Shown piece after piece: positions 26,863-36,310 of a stretch of DNA of 43,457 nt. Origin of the DNA: Pseudomonadota bacterium (GTDB taxonomy: Bacteria; Pseudomonadota; Gammaproteobacteria; Acidiferrobacterales; Acidiferrobacteraceae); NCBI GenBank assembly GCA_021816425.1, contig JAKAXT010000006.1, forward strand, positions 1 to 43,457, written 5' to 3'. How positions within the stretch are numbered: position 1 is the first letter of the stretch; each line of letters opens with the position of its first letter. The notes beneath the pieces were generated by a model. That model had not been told where the DNA came from, did not search any database, and worked only from the letters and a program-made list of their open reading frames with translations. The translations under genes were made by a program, and so were the position numbers.

Positions 26863-27330
26863 CTACTTGACGCGGATCAGCTGACTCCGATCGCACGGAT
26901 ACGGCTTACCCTCTGTGAAGAGCGCCATGTCCGTAAGCTTCGAAAGATCGGCTTTGGGCTTGTTGGCGTAGGGATTGATCGAGCCTTCCGGCGTGGTGCG
27001 GATCGGGAACTTGAAGCGCTTCATGTTGCCGTTGCGGAACTTGATCGTCCACATGATCGAATCCGTCCCGCGCAGCGGCTGCACCGAGCCGCCCATGGGC
27101 ACGACGTCCGCGTAGTGGCGCGCCTCGATCGCGTTTTGCGGGCAGATCTTTACGCAGGAGTAGCATTCCCAGCACTGCTCGGGCTCCTGATTGAAGGCCT
27201 TCATGGCATGGCCGGTCTTGGAGCCATCCTTGTCGAGCAGCATGAGGTCGTGAGGGCAGATGTACATGCATGCGGTCTTGTCCTGACCCTTGCAGCCATC
27301 GCATTTATCAGTGCGAACAAACGTTGGCAT
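26863..27330 (-). CDS. aprB: Adenylylsulfate reductase beta subunit
   Basis: The 155-residue electron-transfer partner of AprA. It has two [4Fe-4S] clusters, with ligands C10, C13, C21, C25 (the insertion GQDKTA between C13 and C21 is typical) and C53, C56, C59, C63 (CWECYSCVKIC). The C-terminal tail that wraps around AprA (NPYANKPKADLSKLTD..) is present. GGAG precedes ATG 27330. A membrane partner (AprM or QmoABC) is needed for electron transfer to quinone but is not encoded next to it here. Confidence 0.96.
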   Translation of the reverse strand: MPTFVRTDKCDGCKGQDKTACMYICPHDLMLLDKDGSKTGHAMKAFNQEPEQCWECYSCVKICPQNAIEARHYADVVPMGGSVQPLRGTDSIMWTIKFRNGNMKRFKFPIRTTPEGSINPYANKPKADLSKLTDMALFTEGKPYPCDRSQLIRVK

Positions 27331-27390
27331 GGTTCACTCCGCTTTTGAAAGAAATGAAAGACGCGTCCAAAGAAGGGGTCGAATCCGGCC

Positions 27391-28608
27391 TCATTTCGCC
27401 GAATGGCCGCTCAGTTTGACCTCCACCTTTTCGTCGTCTTTAAGGTTGGCGTAATACTCCCGCAGGATGGCCAGGACCTCGGGCCGGCTGAATTCGGCCG
27501 GAACATCCTGTCCTTCCGACAAGGCTTTACGCAGTTTCGTGCCCGACAGAAGCAGGCGGTCTTTCTCATTGTGCGGGCAGGTCCGAGTGGAGGCCATGCC
27601 GCCGCACTTGTAGCACCAGAAGGTCCAGTCGATCTTCAAGGGCTTGGTTTCGAGCGCGCCCGCCGGGATTTCGTCGAAAATCTTGTGCGCGTCAAAGGGT
27701 CCGTAATAGTCGCCGACGCCCGCATGGTCGCGTCCGACGATAAGATGGGAGCAGCCGTAGTTCTGGCGGAACAGGGCGTGCAAAAGCGCCTCACGGGGTC
27801 CGGCGTAGCGCATATCGAGAGGATAGCCGGATTGGACGACGGTGTCCTTGACGAACGCGACCTCGATCAGCTTCGCGATCGCCTTCGACCGCACCTCGGC
27901 CGGTATGTCGCCCGGCTTCAGCTTCCCGAGGAGCGAGTGGATCAGGACCCCATCGCATATCTCGACTGCGATTTTGGCCAGGTATTCGTGGGAGCGGTGC
28001 ATGGGGTTGCGGGTCTGGAAGGCGGCGACGGTGGACCAGCCTTTGCTCTCGAACAGCGCGCGGGTCTCGGCGGGTGTCATATACGATCCCGCGTATTTCT
28101 TCGGGAAGTCGCCCTGCGAGAGGACCTTGACCGGGCCCGCGATGTTCACGGCCCCCTGTTCCATGACCATTTTCACGCCGGGGTGGGCGAGATCCGTGGT
28201 CTTGTATACGCTCTGGCACTCATGGGCCTTGTCGATGGTGTATTTCTCGGTCACCTGCATGGTGGCCATGATCTCGCGGGACTCCGCGTCCACCAGCGCC
28301 ACTTCGGATCCGACCTTCAGTTTCGCGGCCGTGGCTTCGTCGGTCGACAGGGTGATCGGGATGGGCCAGAACACGCCATTCGAGAGGCGCATGTCGTCAC
28401 AGACGCCGCGCCAATCGGCCTTGTTCATGAATCCGTCCAACGGCGTGAATCCGCCGATCCCGAGCATGATCACATCCCCGGTCTCGCGCGACGTCATGTG
28501 CACGGCGGGAAGGCCCTTGGCCCGTTCTTTTTCGGCGGCCGCTGCCGCTCCCGTCAGGAGGAGAGGTTTCAGGGCGGCGCTACCGTGGGGTCTCACCAAT
28601 CTCGACAT
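27391..28608 (-). CDS. sat: ATP sulfurylase (dissimilatory type)
   Basis: This enzyme converts APS and pyrophosphate to sulfate and ATP, the energy-conserving second step after AprBA. At 405 residues it is the homo-oligomeric Sat type, unlike CysD/CysN. Catalytic segments are [10 protein letters not shown] (198-207) and GRDHAG (292-297). C332, C335, C344 and H346 form a zinc-site motif common in dissimilatory Sat. It is the first gene of sat-aprB-aprA, with 60 bp to aprB. The promoter probably lies in the AT-rich stretch upstream. Confidence 0.97.
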   Translation of the reverse strand: MSRLVRPHGSAALKPLLLTGAAAAAEKERAKGLPAVHMTSRETGDVIMLGIGGFTPLDGFMNKADWRGVCDDMRLSNGVFWPIPITLSTDEATAAKLKVGSEVALVDAESREIMATMQVTEKYTIDKAHECQSVYKTTDLAHPGVKMVMEQGAVNIAGPVKVLSQGDFPKKYAGSYMTPAETRALFESKGWSTVAAFQTRNPMHRSHEYLAKIAVEICDGVLIHSLLGKLKPGDIPAEVRSKAIAKLIEVAFVKDTVVQSGYPLDMRYAGPREALLHALFRQNYGCSHLIVGRDHAGVGDYYGPFDAHKIFDEIPAGALETKPLKIDWTFWCYKCGGMASTRTCPHNEKDRLLLSGTKLRKALSEGQDVPAEFSRPEVLAILREYYANLKDDEKVEVKLSGHSAK

Positions 28609-28982
28609 GAACGATTTTCCTCGGTTATAGGACGGATATCGGGCGCGCCCGGTTGGCGAGACTCTATAACCTTACGCTTTGTAAAACTAATTAGGATTTA
28701 CACCAAACCGATAAAGCCCCTTTATAAAAGCAACAACTTAAATTACCAACGCGCACGAACCCGTGCCCGAGGGCCTCGTTAGTGTGCGATGCGCGCGGGA
28801 TCTTGGCAAGGCAGCGGGCGCGACCATTAGTCCGATGGACCGCATTTCCTCGAGAAGGTTCGATCGGCGCCGGCGGCGTTCATCGTCAACGCCGCGCTGA
28901 TCGTCATGGAAACGCGCTCGTGTCCGGCGCTTGCGCCATTCTCGTGGAAACGCCAACAAACTCAACGGACTTCGACGGTCCC
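28609..28982. other. Non-coding region upstream of sat
   Basis: From 28668 to 28750 the DNA is strikingly AT-rich compared with the rest of the window. It probably carries the sat-aprBA promoter on the minus strand, but no consensus -35/-10 pair is convincing. The remainder (28750-28982) has no recognisable gene; a GGTTCGATC at 28857-28865 resembles a tRNA T-loop but has no matching stem. Confidence 0.45.
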
Positions 28983-29408
28983 CTAGGGCGGATGAACGCC
29001 GCCTTGCAAGCTTAAAGCGCGGTGCAGCCTTTCGATGTCGGCCACGACGAGCTGCAAGGCCCGGGCGCGCCAGCGGGCGAGGGTCTGGTCGCGCGGGACG
29101 CGGGTCGCGCGCAGCGCCCGGAGGGCCGCCTGCCAGCCCCGCAGGCGTCGCTCGACGACGCGGCGCGCGACAGGCGGCGGCCGGCGGGGCGGCGGGGTGC
29201 GCGCGATCACGTGCGCCCGGGGCGTGGGCGGCGATGGGTGGAGGATGGTCCAGTGGCCACGGCAGCCCGCCTGGGGCCGGTCGGCGTAGGACCAGTGGCC
29301 GCCGGCGGAGCGGCACTTGAAGATGGTGGCGGCCGCGCAGGGCGGCAACGCGAGTCCCGCGAGCAGGATCACGATCGGCAGGGACGCTAGGCGGGACGGC
29401 CGCGACAT
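28983..29408 (-). CDS. Small secreted protein with DUF4124-like start
   Basis: A 141-residue protein with a clear signal peptide (basic MSRPSR, hydrophobic core, AAA cleavage near residue 27). After it, IFKCRSAGGHWSYADRPQAGC resembles the short DUF4124 domain (YKCtd..G...yqDtP...). The rest is Pro- and Arg-rich and helical. Function unknown; likely periplasmic. There is no ribosome-binding site before ATG 29408. A TTGACT (29444-29439) and TATTCT (29419-29414) on the minus strand, 19 bases apart, would start transcription at about the ATG, suggesting a leaderless mRNA; this is weak evidence. Confidence 0.65.
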   Translation of the reverse strand: MSRPSRLASLPIVILLAGLALPPCAAATIFKCRSAGGHWSYADRPQAGCRGHWTILHPSPPTPRAHVIARTPPPRRPPPVARRVVERRLRGWQAALRALRATRVPRDQTLARWRARALQLVVADIERLHRALSLQGGVHPP

Positions 29409-29443
29409 GAGTTAGAATAAAGACGCGCATACCCGGGAAGTCA

Positions 29444-30193
29444 ATGGTCGATCATCCCCTCCTCCTGCTGGGCGTGGCCTTCGTGGCCAACGGCTTCGCC
29501 GCCACCGCCGGAGGCGGCGTCGGCCTGATCCAGTTGCCCCTCCTGCTTTTTCTCGGACTTCCCTACCCGGCGGCTTTGGCCACCCACAAGGTCGCGAGCG
29601 TGGCCTTGGGCGTGGGCGCCGGGGCGCGCTATTGGCGTGGCGGCGTCCTGGAGGGGCGCTTCGTCCTTCTGATCCTGGCCGCCGGCCTGCCGGGCGTGTT
29701 CCTCGGGGCGCTCGGGGTGCTGGCCATCCCCCCCGCCATCATACGGACGGTGCTCGGTTTGCTGACGGCGGGTCTCGGGCTCTATTCGTTGCGCCGCCAC
29801 GAGCTCGGACAGGTCGTGGCGGCGCGCAATCGCGACGGGCGTGGTCTCGTCCTGGGCGGAGCCGGTCTCTTCGTCATCGGCCTTTTGAACGGTTCCGTGA
29901 CCTCGGGGACCGGGCTTTTCTGCACCCTGTGGCTCGTGCGCTGGTTCGGGTTCGACTACAAGTCGGCGGTGGCCTACACCCTGGCCCTGGTGGGGCTTGC
30001 CTGGAACGCAAGCGGCGCCCTCACTCTGGGCTCGTTTGGCGAGATCCGCTGGGCATGGCTGCCCTGGCTCCTGGCAGGGGCCTTGAGCGGGAGCTATGTC
30101 GGCGCGCACGTCGCGGTCGGGTCCTCCAACCGCTGGATAAAGCGCGCCTTCGAGGCCCTGACGATCGGGGTCGGCATCCGCTTGCTGTTCTAG
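29444..30193 (+). CDS. TauE/SafE-type (TSUP) anion exporter
   Basis: A 249-residue inner-membrane protein with about eight helices in two repeats. The Gly-rich N-terminus (FVANGFAATAGGGVGLIQLPLLL) and repeat-like GLLNGSVTSGTGLF are the TSUP family signature. Members export sulfite, sulfoacetate or other small organosulfur or organic anions. Location close to sat-aprBA makes sulfite a reasonable substrate, by inference only. ATG 29444 is divergent from the small secreted protein gene (35 bp). Confidence 0.85.
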   Translation: MVDHPLLLLGVAFVANGFAATAGGGVGLIQLPLLLFLGLPYPAALATHKVASVALGVGAGARYWRGGVLEGRFVLLILAAGLPGVFLGALGVLAIPPAIIRTVLGLLTAGLGLYSLRRHELGQVVAARNRDGRGLVLGGAGLFVIGLLNGSVTSGTGLFCTLWLVRWFGFDYKSAVAYTLALVGLAWNASGALTLGSFGEIRWAWLPWLLAGALSGSYVGAHVAVGSSNRWIKRAFEALTIGVGIRLLF

Positions 30194-30224
30194 GCGCGCC
30201 GATCAGGGCGTCCGTCCGCCGCGG

Positions 30225-30896
30225 TCATTCGGGGGCGGGCTTCGTGGATTCGTCCGTCACGCCATAACGGGCCCGGTAGTCGGCGATCGCCTGGCGATGT
30301 CGGGCGAGGGTGTCGTGCCGGTCCAGGTAGGCGAGCAGTCCCGAGAGCCTCCCGAGGCTCACCACCGGCACCTGGTAGCGCGTCGTCACCTCGGAGGTGG
30401 CCGAGCGGTCGGCGGCCCCGCGCTCCTCGCGATCGAGGGCGATCACGACCCCCGCCAATACCGCCCCGGCCTCGGCGATGAGGCGGGCGGATTCCCCGAC
30501 CGAGGTCCCCGCGGATATGACGTCGTCTATGACGAGGACCCGGCCGCGCAAGGGCGCGCCCACCGTGAGACCGCCCTCGCCATGATCCTTGGTCTCCTTA
30601 CGATTGAAGGAGTAGGGGACATCGCGGCCATAGTCGAGCGCAAGCCCCGCGGTGAGCGCCACGGCAAGCGGAATGCCCTTGTAGGCGGGGCCGAACACCA
30701 TGTCGTAGCCAAGCCCCGCGGTCTCCACCGCGCGCGCGTAGAGGCGCCCCAGCTCCATCATGGCGCGCCCCGAGGCGAACGCCGCGGCGTTGAAGAAGTA
30801 GGGGCTCCGGCGGCCCGATTTCAGCGTGAAGTCCCCGAAGCGCAGCGCGCCGCAGGACACGGCGAGATCGAAAAACGCGTTCTGGGCGTCGCTCAT
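30225..30896 (-). CDS. pyrE: Orotate phosphoribosyltransferase
   Basis: It converts orotate and PRPP to orotidine 5'-phosphate in pyrimidine synthesis. The 223-residue protein has FTLKSGRRSPYFFNAA near the N-terminus, FGPAYKGIPLA and the PRPP-binding loop VLVIDDVISAGTS. It starts four bases inside the end of the pilin accessory gene, so the two are translationally coupled. Cytoplasmic, dimeric. Confidence 0.96.
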   Translation of the reverse strand: MSDAQNAFFDLAVSCGALRFGDFTLKSGRRSPYFFNAAAFASGRAMMELGRLYARAVETAGLGYDMVFGPAYKGIPLAVALTAGLALDYGRDVPYSFNRKETKDHGEGGLTVGAPLRGRVLVIDDVISAGTSVGESARLIAEAGAVLAGVVIALDREERGAADRSATSEVTTRYQVPVVSLGRLSGLLAYLDRHDTLARHRQAIADYRARYGVTDESTKPAPE

Positions 30897-31648
30897 GGGC
30901 GAGGCCCTCCAAGGCCGGGATTGAAGGGGAGTACGCCCGCGAGGTGCCCGTTGTGCGGATCGAGGACGAGGATGACGCTCGTGTAGGTCCCGCGCAGGGG
31001 GATGAATACGCCATTACCCTGCCCCGGGTGGTCTGCGCGAAAATGCGCGAGGGCCCGGGCCGCGACCCGATTCGTGCGCGCCGTCGCGACGAACGGATAG
31101 CCGTGGGCCAGGACCTTCTTGCGCTCGCGCGCCGTATAGGGCCGGTAGCGCCAGCCGCGCAGGAAGACCGGCGGTTCGCCCTGCAGCGTCCGTATCTCCA
31201 CGCCGAGCATGGCCTTCTTGCTGTGCGGGAGTTTTACGTAGACGTAGGCCGGCCGATCCGGCAGGCGGCGCAGGAGCGCGCGGCCCTTGGGTCCTATGAG
31301 CGCGATATGGGCCTGATCGAGGGCGTGGAAGGCGCCCTGCGAGTAGACGACCATCTGGATGCGGCGCGCGAAGAGGAGGTGGGTGCAAAAGGCGAACGCG
31401 GTCACTTGCGCCAAGACCACGAGCGCGAGGTCCATGCGCAAGCGCTTCTTGCCGGAGCGGAACACGACCAGGGTGAGCAGCGGCCCGAGCGTGATGCTTG
31501 CACCCGCGAGCAGCGCGAACGCCTGCCACGCGCCGTCGGCCGCGAGCAAGGGCTTCGGATACCAGAGCGTCCGGACGACCGCAAAGACGGCGGCCAGCGC
31601 CACCACTGTGATCGCGAGATGGAGGGATGCGGCCTTTATGCGCGACAT
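30893..31648 (-). CDS. tfpZ: Type IV pilin accessory protein (TfpZ/TfpX family)
   Basis: A 251-residue membrane protein. The first ~115 residues hold about three helices with the family pattern MSRIKAASLHL.., YPKPLLAADG, ITLGPLLTLVVFRSGKK and RMDLALVVLAQ. The C-terminal half is soluble. Relatives act as accessory factors for particular type IV pilins, in some cases aiding pilin stability. No pilin gene is adjacent; PilT and PilU are encoded 7 kb away. It overlaps pyrE by four bases. Confidence 0.8.
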   Translation of the reverse strand: MSRIKAASLHLAITVVALAAVFAVVRTLWYPKPLLAADGAWQAFALLAGASITLGPLLTLVVFRSGKKRLRMDLALVVLAQVTAFAFCTHLLFARRIQMVVYSQGAFHALDQAHIALIGPKGRALLRRLPDRPAYVYVKLPHSKKAMLGVEIRTLQGEPPVFLRGWRYRPYTARERKKVLAHGYPFVATARTNRVAARALAHFRADHPGQGNGVFIPLRGTYTSVILVLDPHNGHLAGVLPFNPGLGGPRP

Positions 31649-31692
31649 ATCGATATCCTCTAGGGGTGGCCCGGCCTCATTGCGCCGCAGGG

Positions 31693-32469
31693 CTATAAGT
31701 CATAGTCGATTATAAGCGGCGCGTGGTCACTGAAGCGTTGCTCTTTGTAGATGCGCACCTCGCGGGCCAGGGCGCCGAACGCCGGCGTCGCGATCTGGTA
31801 GTCGATCCGCCACCCGACATTCTTGGTGTAGGCCTGCCCCCGGTTGCTCCACCACGTATAGCACGCGTCTTGATCGAACGGGCGCAGCTTGCGATGCACG
31901 TCGACGAAGTGGAGTTCCGTGAAGACCCGGGTGAGCCATGCGCGCTCCTCGGGCAAAAAGCCGCTGTTCTTGCGGTTGCCGCGCCAGTTTTTCAGGTCGA
32001 TCTCCTGGTGCGCGATATTGAAGTCCCCGCACAGCACGACCTCGCGCCCGCATGTGGCGAGTGCCGCGAGGTGCGGGAAGAAGTGGTCCATGAAGGCAAA
32101 CTTGGCCGCCTGCCGCTCGGGCCCGCTCGACCCCGATGGCAAATATACGGACACGATCGACAAGGAGCCGAATATGAGCTCGAGATAGCGCCCCTCCTCA
32201 TCGATATCGGGGCGCCCGACGCCGACGACGACCTTGTCCGGGGCCTTCTTCGTATAGATGCCGACCCCGCTGTAGCCGCGCCGGTCGGCGCAATGGAAGT
32301 AGCCCCTGTAGCCCGCCGGCGCGCGCATCTCCGGCGTCAGGTCCGACTCCTGAGCCTTCAGTTCCTGCAGGCATACGACATCGGCGTTCTGTTCCGCGAG
32401 CCAGGGGAGCAGGCCCTTGGCGCATGCCGAGCGGATGCCGTTCAGGTTGATCGTCACGATCCGGAACAT
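31693..32469 (-). CDS. xthA: Exodeoxyribonuclease III
   Basis: An AP endonuclease and 3'-5' exonuclease for base excision repair. The 258 residues contain VTINLNGIRSA, VVCLQELKAQ (catalytic Glu), LCGDFNIAH and the C-terminal FSDHAPLIIDY with the catalytic His. The length is normal for the family. It sits alone between ampG and tfpZ, with 44-48 bp gaps. Confidence 0.95.
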   Translation of the reverse strand: MFRIVTINLNGIRSACAKGLLPWLAEQNADVVCLQELKAQESDLTPEMRAPAGYRGYFHCADRRGYSGVGIYTKKAPDKVVVGVGRPDIDEEGRYLELIFGSLSIVSVYLPSGSSGPERQAAKFAFMDHFFPHLAALATCGREVVLCGDFNIAHQEIDLKNWRGNRKNSGFLPEERAWLTRVFTELHFVDVHRKLRPFDQDACYTWWSNRGQAYTKNVGWRIDYQIATPAFGALAREVRIYKEQRFSDHAPLIIDYDL

Positions 32470-32517
32470 GGCGCTACGCGTCCCCGCATCCGGCCGAGCG
32501 CCTCTTCGACGCGGTCT

Positions 32518-33984
32518 TCATGCGGCGGGGTCTCCGGTTCCGGGGTTCATGGTGGCGAGCATGCGTCCGGCGGCCGGCAGCAACAGATAGGCCGGGAACG
32601 CAAGGAAGAAGGTCAACAGGAAGTAGAGCGCATAGCCGAGATCATGGGCGCCGAAACCGCTCGCGAAGCCCGCCAGGCGCAGGCTGATGGCAAACAGCGA
32701 AGACAGCAGGGCGTATTCCGTGGCGGCGCGCTCCTTGCGCACGATCGCCATAAGGAAGGCCAGGAAGGCCGCGGTGCCGAGTCCGGCCGAGAACGATTCG
32801 AGGGCGCTCACCGAGTAGAGCAGTACCTGGTGGCCCATCGGGATGGCCTCCGCCGAACTCGCGCGCGGCAGGAGGCGCGCGCAGAGCGCGTAGCCGAGGT
32901 TGGGGAGGACCTGGGCGAGGCCCAGCACCCACAAGGCCTTGTAGATCCCGATGCGGTCTGTGATGTAGCCGCCGACCAGACCACCGAGGATGGACAGGCC
33001 TATCCCGGCGATGACCGAGACGCTGCCGATCTGCGCGGCGCTGAAGCCGCGGTCGACCCAGAACGGCTTGATCATGAAGCCGATGGCGCTGTCCCCGAGC
33101 TTATAGAGCGTGATGAAGGCGAATACGGCGGCGATCCCGGGACGCCCCGTCATCTCCAGCAGGGCCCCGAAGAGGGGGCCGTCCGAGGACCGCGAGGCCC
33201 CTGGATCGCGCCGCCAGAGGCTCGTCGCCCAGACGAGCGCGCCGGCGGCGCCGGCGTAGGCGAAGAGGTGCGGGATGTGGCGTGACCAGCGCAAGGTGTC
33301 ATTGATGAGCCACAGGGCGCCCATGAGCAGGGCCAGCACCAGGGCGAGCGCCCGCGGGCGGCGGCCCAGGGAGGCAATCTCCTCGCCGAGGGACAGCCGG
33401 TCGACCGGCGCGCGGACCCGCTCCCTGGGGGCCCGCAGGCAGACCAGCCCGTCTGCCACCAGCAGGGCGGCCGCGAGGAGATAGGCGTAGCGCCAGCCGA
33501 GGTAGGTGCTCGCAATCAGCACGAGGCCCGCGGCCAGCATGCCGGCCCGATAGAAGCCGATGCGCAGCCCGTTGCCTATGCCCATTTCCCCGACTTGGAG
33601 CAGTTCGAGGCTATAGCCGTCTATGGCGATGTCGTTCGTCGAGGAGAACACCGTGAAAAATCCGATCGCCACCAGCGCCTCGGGCCCGGCCCCGCGATCC
33701 CAGGCGAGGTGCGCCAGGGCGAGCGCCATGAGCAGGTCCGCGCCCAGCATCCACAAGCGATGGTGGCGGAAGTGGTCGATGGCGGGGGCCCAGAGGAACT
33801 TGAGCGTCCAGGGAAGCCCGAGGAGGCTTATGACGCCGATCTCCGAAAGTGGCGCGTGGGCCTCGCGGAACGCGACCGGGAAGACGTCGCTGAACAGCCC
33901 GAACGGCAGACCCTCGGCCACGTACAGTGCGGCAATCCAGAACAGTCGCGCGCGGACGTCGCGACGCTTAAGGTAATCGCGCAC
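32518..33984 (-). CDS. ampG: AmpG-type MFS permease
   Basis: A 488-residue inner-membrane protein with at least 12 helices. The N-terminus (AALYVAEGLPFGLFSDVFPVAFRE..IGVISLLGLPWTLKFLWAPAID) matches AmpG, which imports GlcNAc-anhydroMurNAc muropeptides for cell-wall recycling. The start overlaps the metW stop by 17 bases. The substrate is inferred from family membership. Confidence 0.82.
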   Translation of the reverse strand: MRDYLKRRDVRARLFWIAALYVAEGLPFGLFSDVFPVAFREAHAPLSEIGVISLLGLPWTLKFLWAPAIDHFRHHRLWMLGADLLMALALAHLAWDRGAGPEALVAIGFFTVFSSTNDIAIDGYSLELLQVGEMGIGNGLRIGFYRAGMLAAGLVLIASTYLGWRYAYLLAAALLVADGLVCLRAPRERVRAPVDRLSLGEEIASLGRRPRALALVLALLMGALWLINDTLRWSRHIPHLFAYAGAAGALVWATSLWRRDPGASRSSDGPLFGALLEMTGRPGIAAVFAFITLYKLGDSAIGFMIKPFWVDRGFSAAQIGSVSVIAGIGLSILGGLVGGYITDRIGIYKALWVLGLAQVLPNLGYALCARLLPRASSAEAIPMGHQVLLYSVSALESFSAGLGTAAFLAFLMAIVRKERAATEYALLSSLFAISLRLAGFASGFGAHDLGYALYFLLTFFLAFPAYLLLPAAGRMLATMNPGTGDPAA

Positions 33985-34579
33985 GCCGGAACCTGTAGAG
34001 AGCGATTTCCCCGAGGATGTTCGGAAAAAGCCGCAAGGCCAGACGCTGCCTGTGGGCGTGGTCGACCACCTGCGACTCCAGGATCTCTATGCCCTCGCGC
34101 TCGCACAGTCGTTCGAAATCGCGCAGCGTGCAGAGATGGATGTTCGGTGTGTTGTACCACTCGTGCGGAAGGGCCGCCGACACGGGCATGCGGCCCAGCA
34201 CGCCGAGTTGCCAGCGGGTGCGCCAGTGGCCGAAGTTCGGGAAGGTGACGATGCCTTCCGTGCCCACGCGCAGCATCTCCTCCAGCAGGCGGTCGGGATA
34301 GCGCACCGCCTGGAGGGTGAGCGACAGCACCACGTAATCGAACGAGCGCTCGTCGAATTCGGAGAGGCCGGCGTCGAGGTCGGTCTGGATCACGTTGATG
34401 CCGCGCCGGATGCACTCGCTCACGTGGGCGTCGTCGATCTCGAGCCCGTACCCGCTCGCGCCCTTGCTTTCGGCGAGATAGGCGAGCAGGGAGCCGTCGC
34501 CGCAGCCCAGATCGAGGACGCGGCTTTGCGGCTTCATCCAGTCGCCGATGATGCGAAAGTCGAGGCGCGTCGGGGTCAT
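33968..34579 (-). CDS. metW: Methionine biosynthesis protein MetW
   Basis: A 203-residue SAM-methyltransferase-fold protein with motif [13 protein letters not shown] and the MetW-typical C-terminus ([19 protein letters not shown]). It works with MetX in homoserine acylation in many proteobacteria; its exact contribution is not settled. It overlaps the metX stop by four bases (ATGA), indicating coupled translation. Confidence 0.93.
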   Translation of the reverse strand: MTPTRLDFRIIGDWMKPQSRVLDLGCGDGSLLAYLAESKGASGYGLEIDDAHVSECIRRGINVIQTDLDAGLSEFDERSFDYVVLSLTLQAVRYPDRLLEEMLRVGTEGIVTFPNFGHWRTRWQLGVLGRMPVSAALPHEWYNTPNIHLCTLRDFERLCEREGIEILESQVVDHAHRQRLALRLFPNILGEIALYRFRRARLP

Positions 34580-35721
34580 GTCGGGTGGCCTGCGTACACG
34601 CGATCCATATAGGACCTCAGGATCTCGACGTAGCGCGGTATCGGCATCAGGAAGGCGTCGTGGCCGTGGGCGGCGTTGATCTCCGCATAGCTTACGTTGA
34701 GGTCGTTGTCGTGGAGGGCCTTTACGATCTCGCGCGACCGCGCCGGGGCGAATCGCCAGTCGCTCGTGAAGGCGAGCACCAGGGTGTCGGCCTTTACGGG
34801 GGCGAGCGCGGAGGCGAGACGCCCGTCCGTGTTGCCGGCCGGGTCGAAGTAGTCCAGGGCCTTGGTCATGAGCAGGTAGGTGTTGGCGTCGAAGCGCCCC
34901 ACGAAGCTGTCGGCTTGGTAGCGCAGGTAGCTTTCGACCTCGAAGGCGACCTGGTAGTCGAAGTTGATCTTGCCCCCGCGCAGATCACGCCCGAATTTCT
35001 CGCGCATGATGTCGTCGGACAGGTAGGTGATGTGTCCGAGCATGCGCGCTATGCGCAGGCCCCGGCGCGGTTCGGTGCCATGATCGTAGAACCGCCCCTC
35101 ATGAAAGTCGGGGTCGGTCAGTATCGCCTGGCGGGCCACTTCGTTAAAGGCGATGTTTTGGGCGGTGAGTTTGGGGGCTGCGGCGATGATGATGGCGTGC
35201 GCCACCCGTTCCGGGTAGTCGATGGCCCACTGCAGGGCCTGCATGCCCCCGAGGCTGCCCCCCACGACCGCCGCCCATCGTTGAATCCCGAGCCGATCCG
35301 CGAGCCGCGCCTGGCTTTCGACCCAGTCGCGAACCGTCACCATGGGGAAATCCGGGCCGAAGGCGCGGCCGGTCGCCGGGTTGATCGACGCCGGGCCCGT
35401 CGAGCCGAAGCAGCTGCCGAGGTTGTTGCAGGCGACGACGAAGAATCGGCGGGTGTCGAGGCTCTTGCCGGGGCCGACGTGGTGTTCCCACCAGCCCGGC
35501 CTCTTGTCGTCCTCGCTATGGTAGCCGGCGACATGATGGCTGCCGCTCAAGGCATGGCACACGAGCACGGCATTGCTCGCGTCGGCGTTCAGCGTCCCAT
35601 AGGTCTCGTAGACGAGTTCGTAATTCGCCAGGACGCCGCCGCTTGCAAGCGCGAGCGGCTCCGGGAATCGCAACCGGGCTGGGGTCACCAGTCCCACGGA
35701 ATCTTGGGGAATGGGCTTCAC
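34576..35721 (-). CDS. metX: Homoserine O-acyltransferase MetX
   Basis: It acylates homoserine in methionine synthesis. The 381-residue alpha/beta hydrolase has the nucleophile S156 in [10 protein letters not shown], an N-terminal YETYGTLN segment and a C-terminal HGHDAFL with the catalytic His. Members use acetyl-CoA or succinyl-CoA; the sequence alone, without alignment, does not let me choose. First gene of metX-metW-ampG. Confidence 0.95.
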   Translation of the reverse strand: MKPIPQDSVGLVTPARLRFPEPLALASGGVLANYELVYETYGTLNADASNAVLVCHALSGSHHVAGYHSEDDKRPGWWEHHVGPGKSLDTRRFFVVACNNLGSCFGSTGPASINPATGRAFGPDFPMVTVRDWVESQARLADRLGIQRWAAVVGGSLGGMQALQWAIDYPERVAHAIIIAAAPKLTAQNIAFNEVARQAILTDPDFHEGRFYDHGTEPRRGLRIARMLGHITYLSDDIMREKFGRDLRGGKINFDYQVAFEVESYLRYQADSFVGRFDANTYLLMTKALDYFDPAGNTDGRLASALAPVKADTLVLAFTSDWRFAPARSREIVKALHDNDLNVSYAEINAAHGHDAFLMPIPRYVEILRSYMDRVYAGHPT

Positions 35722-35781
35722 GAATCCACGGGATCACGCAAAGCCCGCAGTGTACTGACTCAAGGATGGGGCCGCAATGGC

Positions 35782-36195
35782 TTAATGCTGATGGCCCTCG
35801 TCGCCGTGGTCGTGGCCGCAACATCCATGGTCATGCTCGGCCTCTTCCGCCACTTCGCGGCGCACCTGGTCCATGTCCACGGCGCGCACCTGCCCTATGA
35901 CGTCCTCCAGGGCCTGCTTGGGAAGGCTGCCGGGCTGGGCGAACAGGATGATCTGGTCGCGGAAGATCATCAGGGTGGGGATGGAGCGGACCTGGAAATG
36001 GGCGGCGAGCTCGGTCTCGGCCTCGGTATTGACCTTGGCGAAGACGATGTCCTTGTGCCGCTCCGAGGCCTCCTCGAAGATGGGCCCGAACGCCCGGCAC
36101 GGGGCGCACCACGGCGCCCAGAAGTCGACGATGACGAACGCGTTTTCGTCGACCAGTTGCTCAAAATTTGCCTTGGTTGCCTCGATCGTGGCCAT
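35782..36195 (-). CDS. Thioredoxin with His-rich C-terminal tail
   Basis: A 137-residue cytoplasmic thioredoxin fold. The active site is W-C30-A-P-C33, where classical thioredoxin has WCGPC. The cis-proline segment is SIPTLMIF. The last 18 residues (120-137) hold six His and two adjacent Cys with Asp and Glu, which looks like a metal-binding tail. Most thioredoxins stop before this point. It may link thiol redox to copper, zinc or nickel handling, relevant to an acidophile, but this is inference. The gene stands alone between metX and a small membrane-protein gene. Confidence 0.88.
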   Translation of the reverse strand: MATIEATKANFEQLVDENAFVIVDFWAPWCAPCRAFGPIFEEASERHKDIVFAKVNTEAETELAAHFQVRSIPTLMIFRDQIILFAQPGSLPKQALEDVIGQVRAVDMDQVRREVAEEAEHDHGCCGHDHGDEGHQH

Positions 36196-36310
36196 AATGA
36201 TCCCCTGGATAAACCCATATTATACAACAAGCAGGGGTTCGGGGGCCTATCATGGGGGAGGCGCATGGCACATGCCTTGCCCGGGTGCGGGCGCCCGGGG
36301 GAGGGGGTGC

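Noticed and set aside
28857-28865. GGTTCGATC resembling a tRNA T-loop
   Set aside because: The flanking bases do not form a T-stem and no acceptor or anticodon arm can be drawn.
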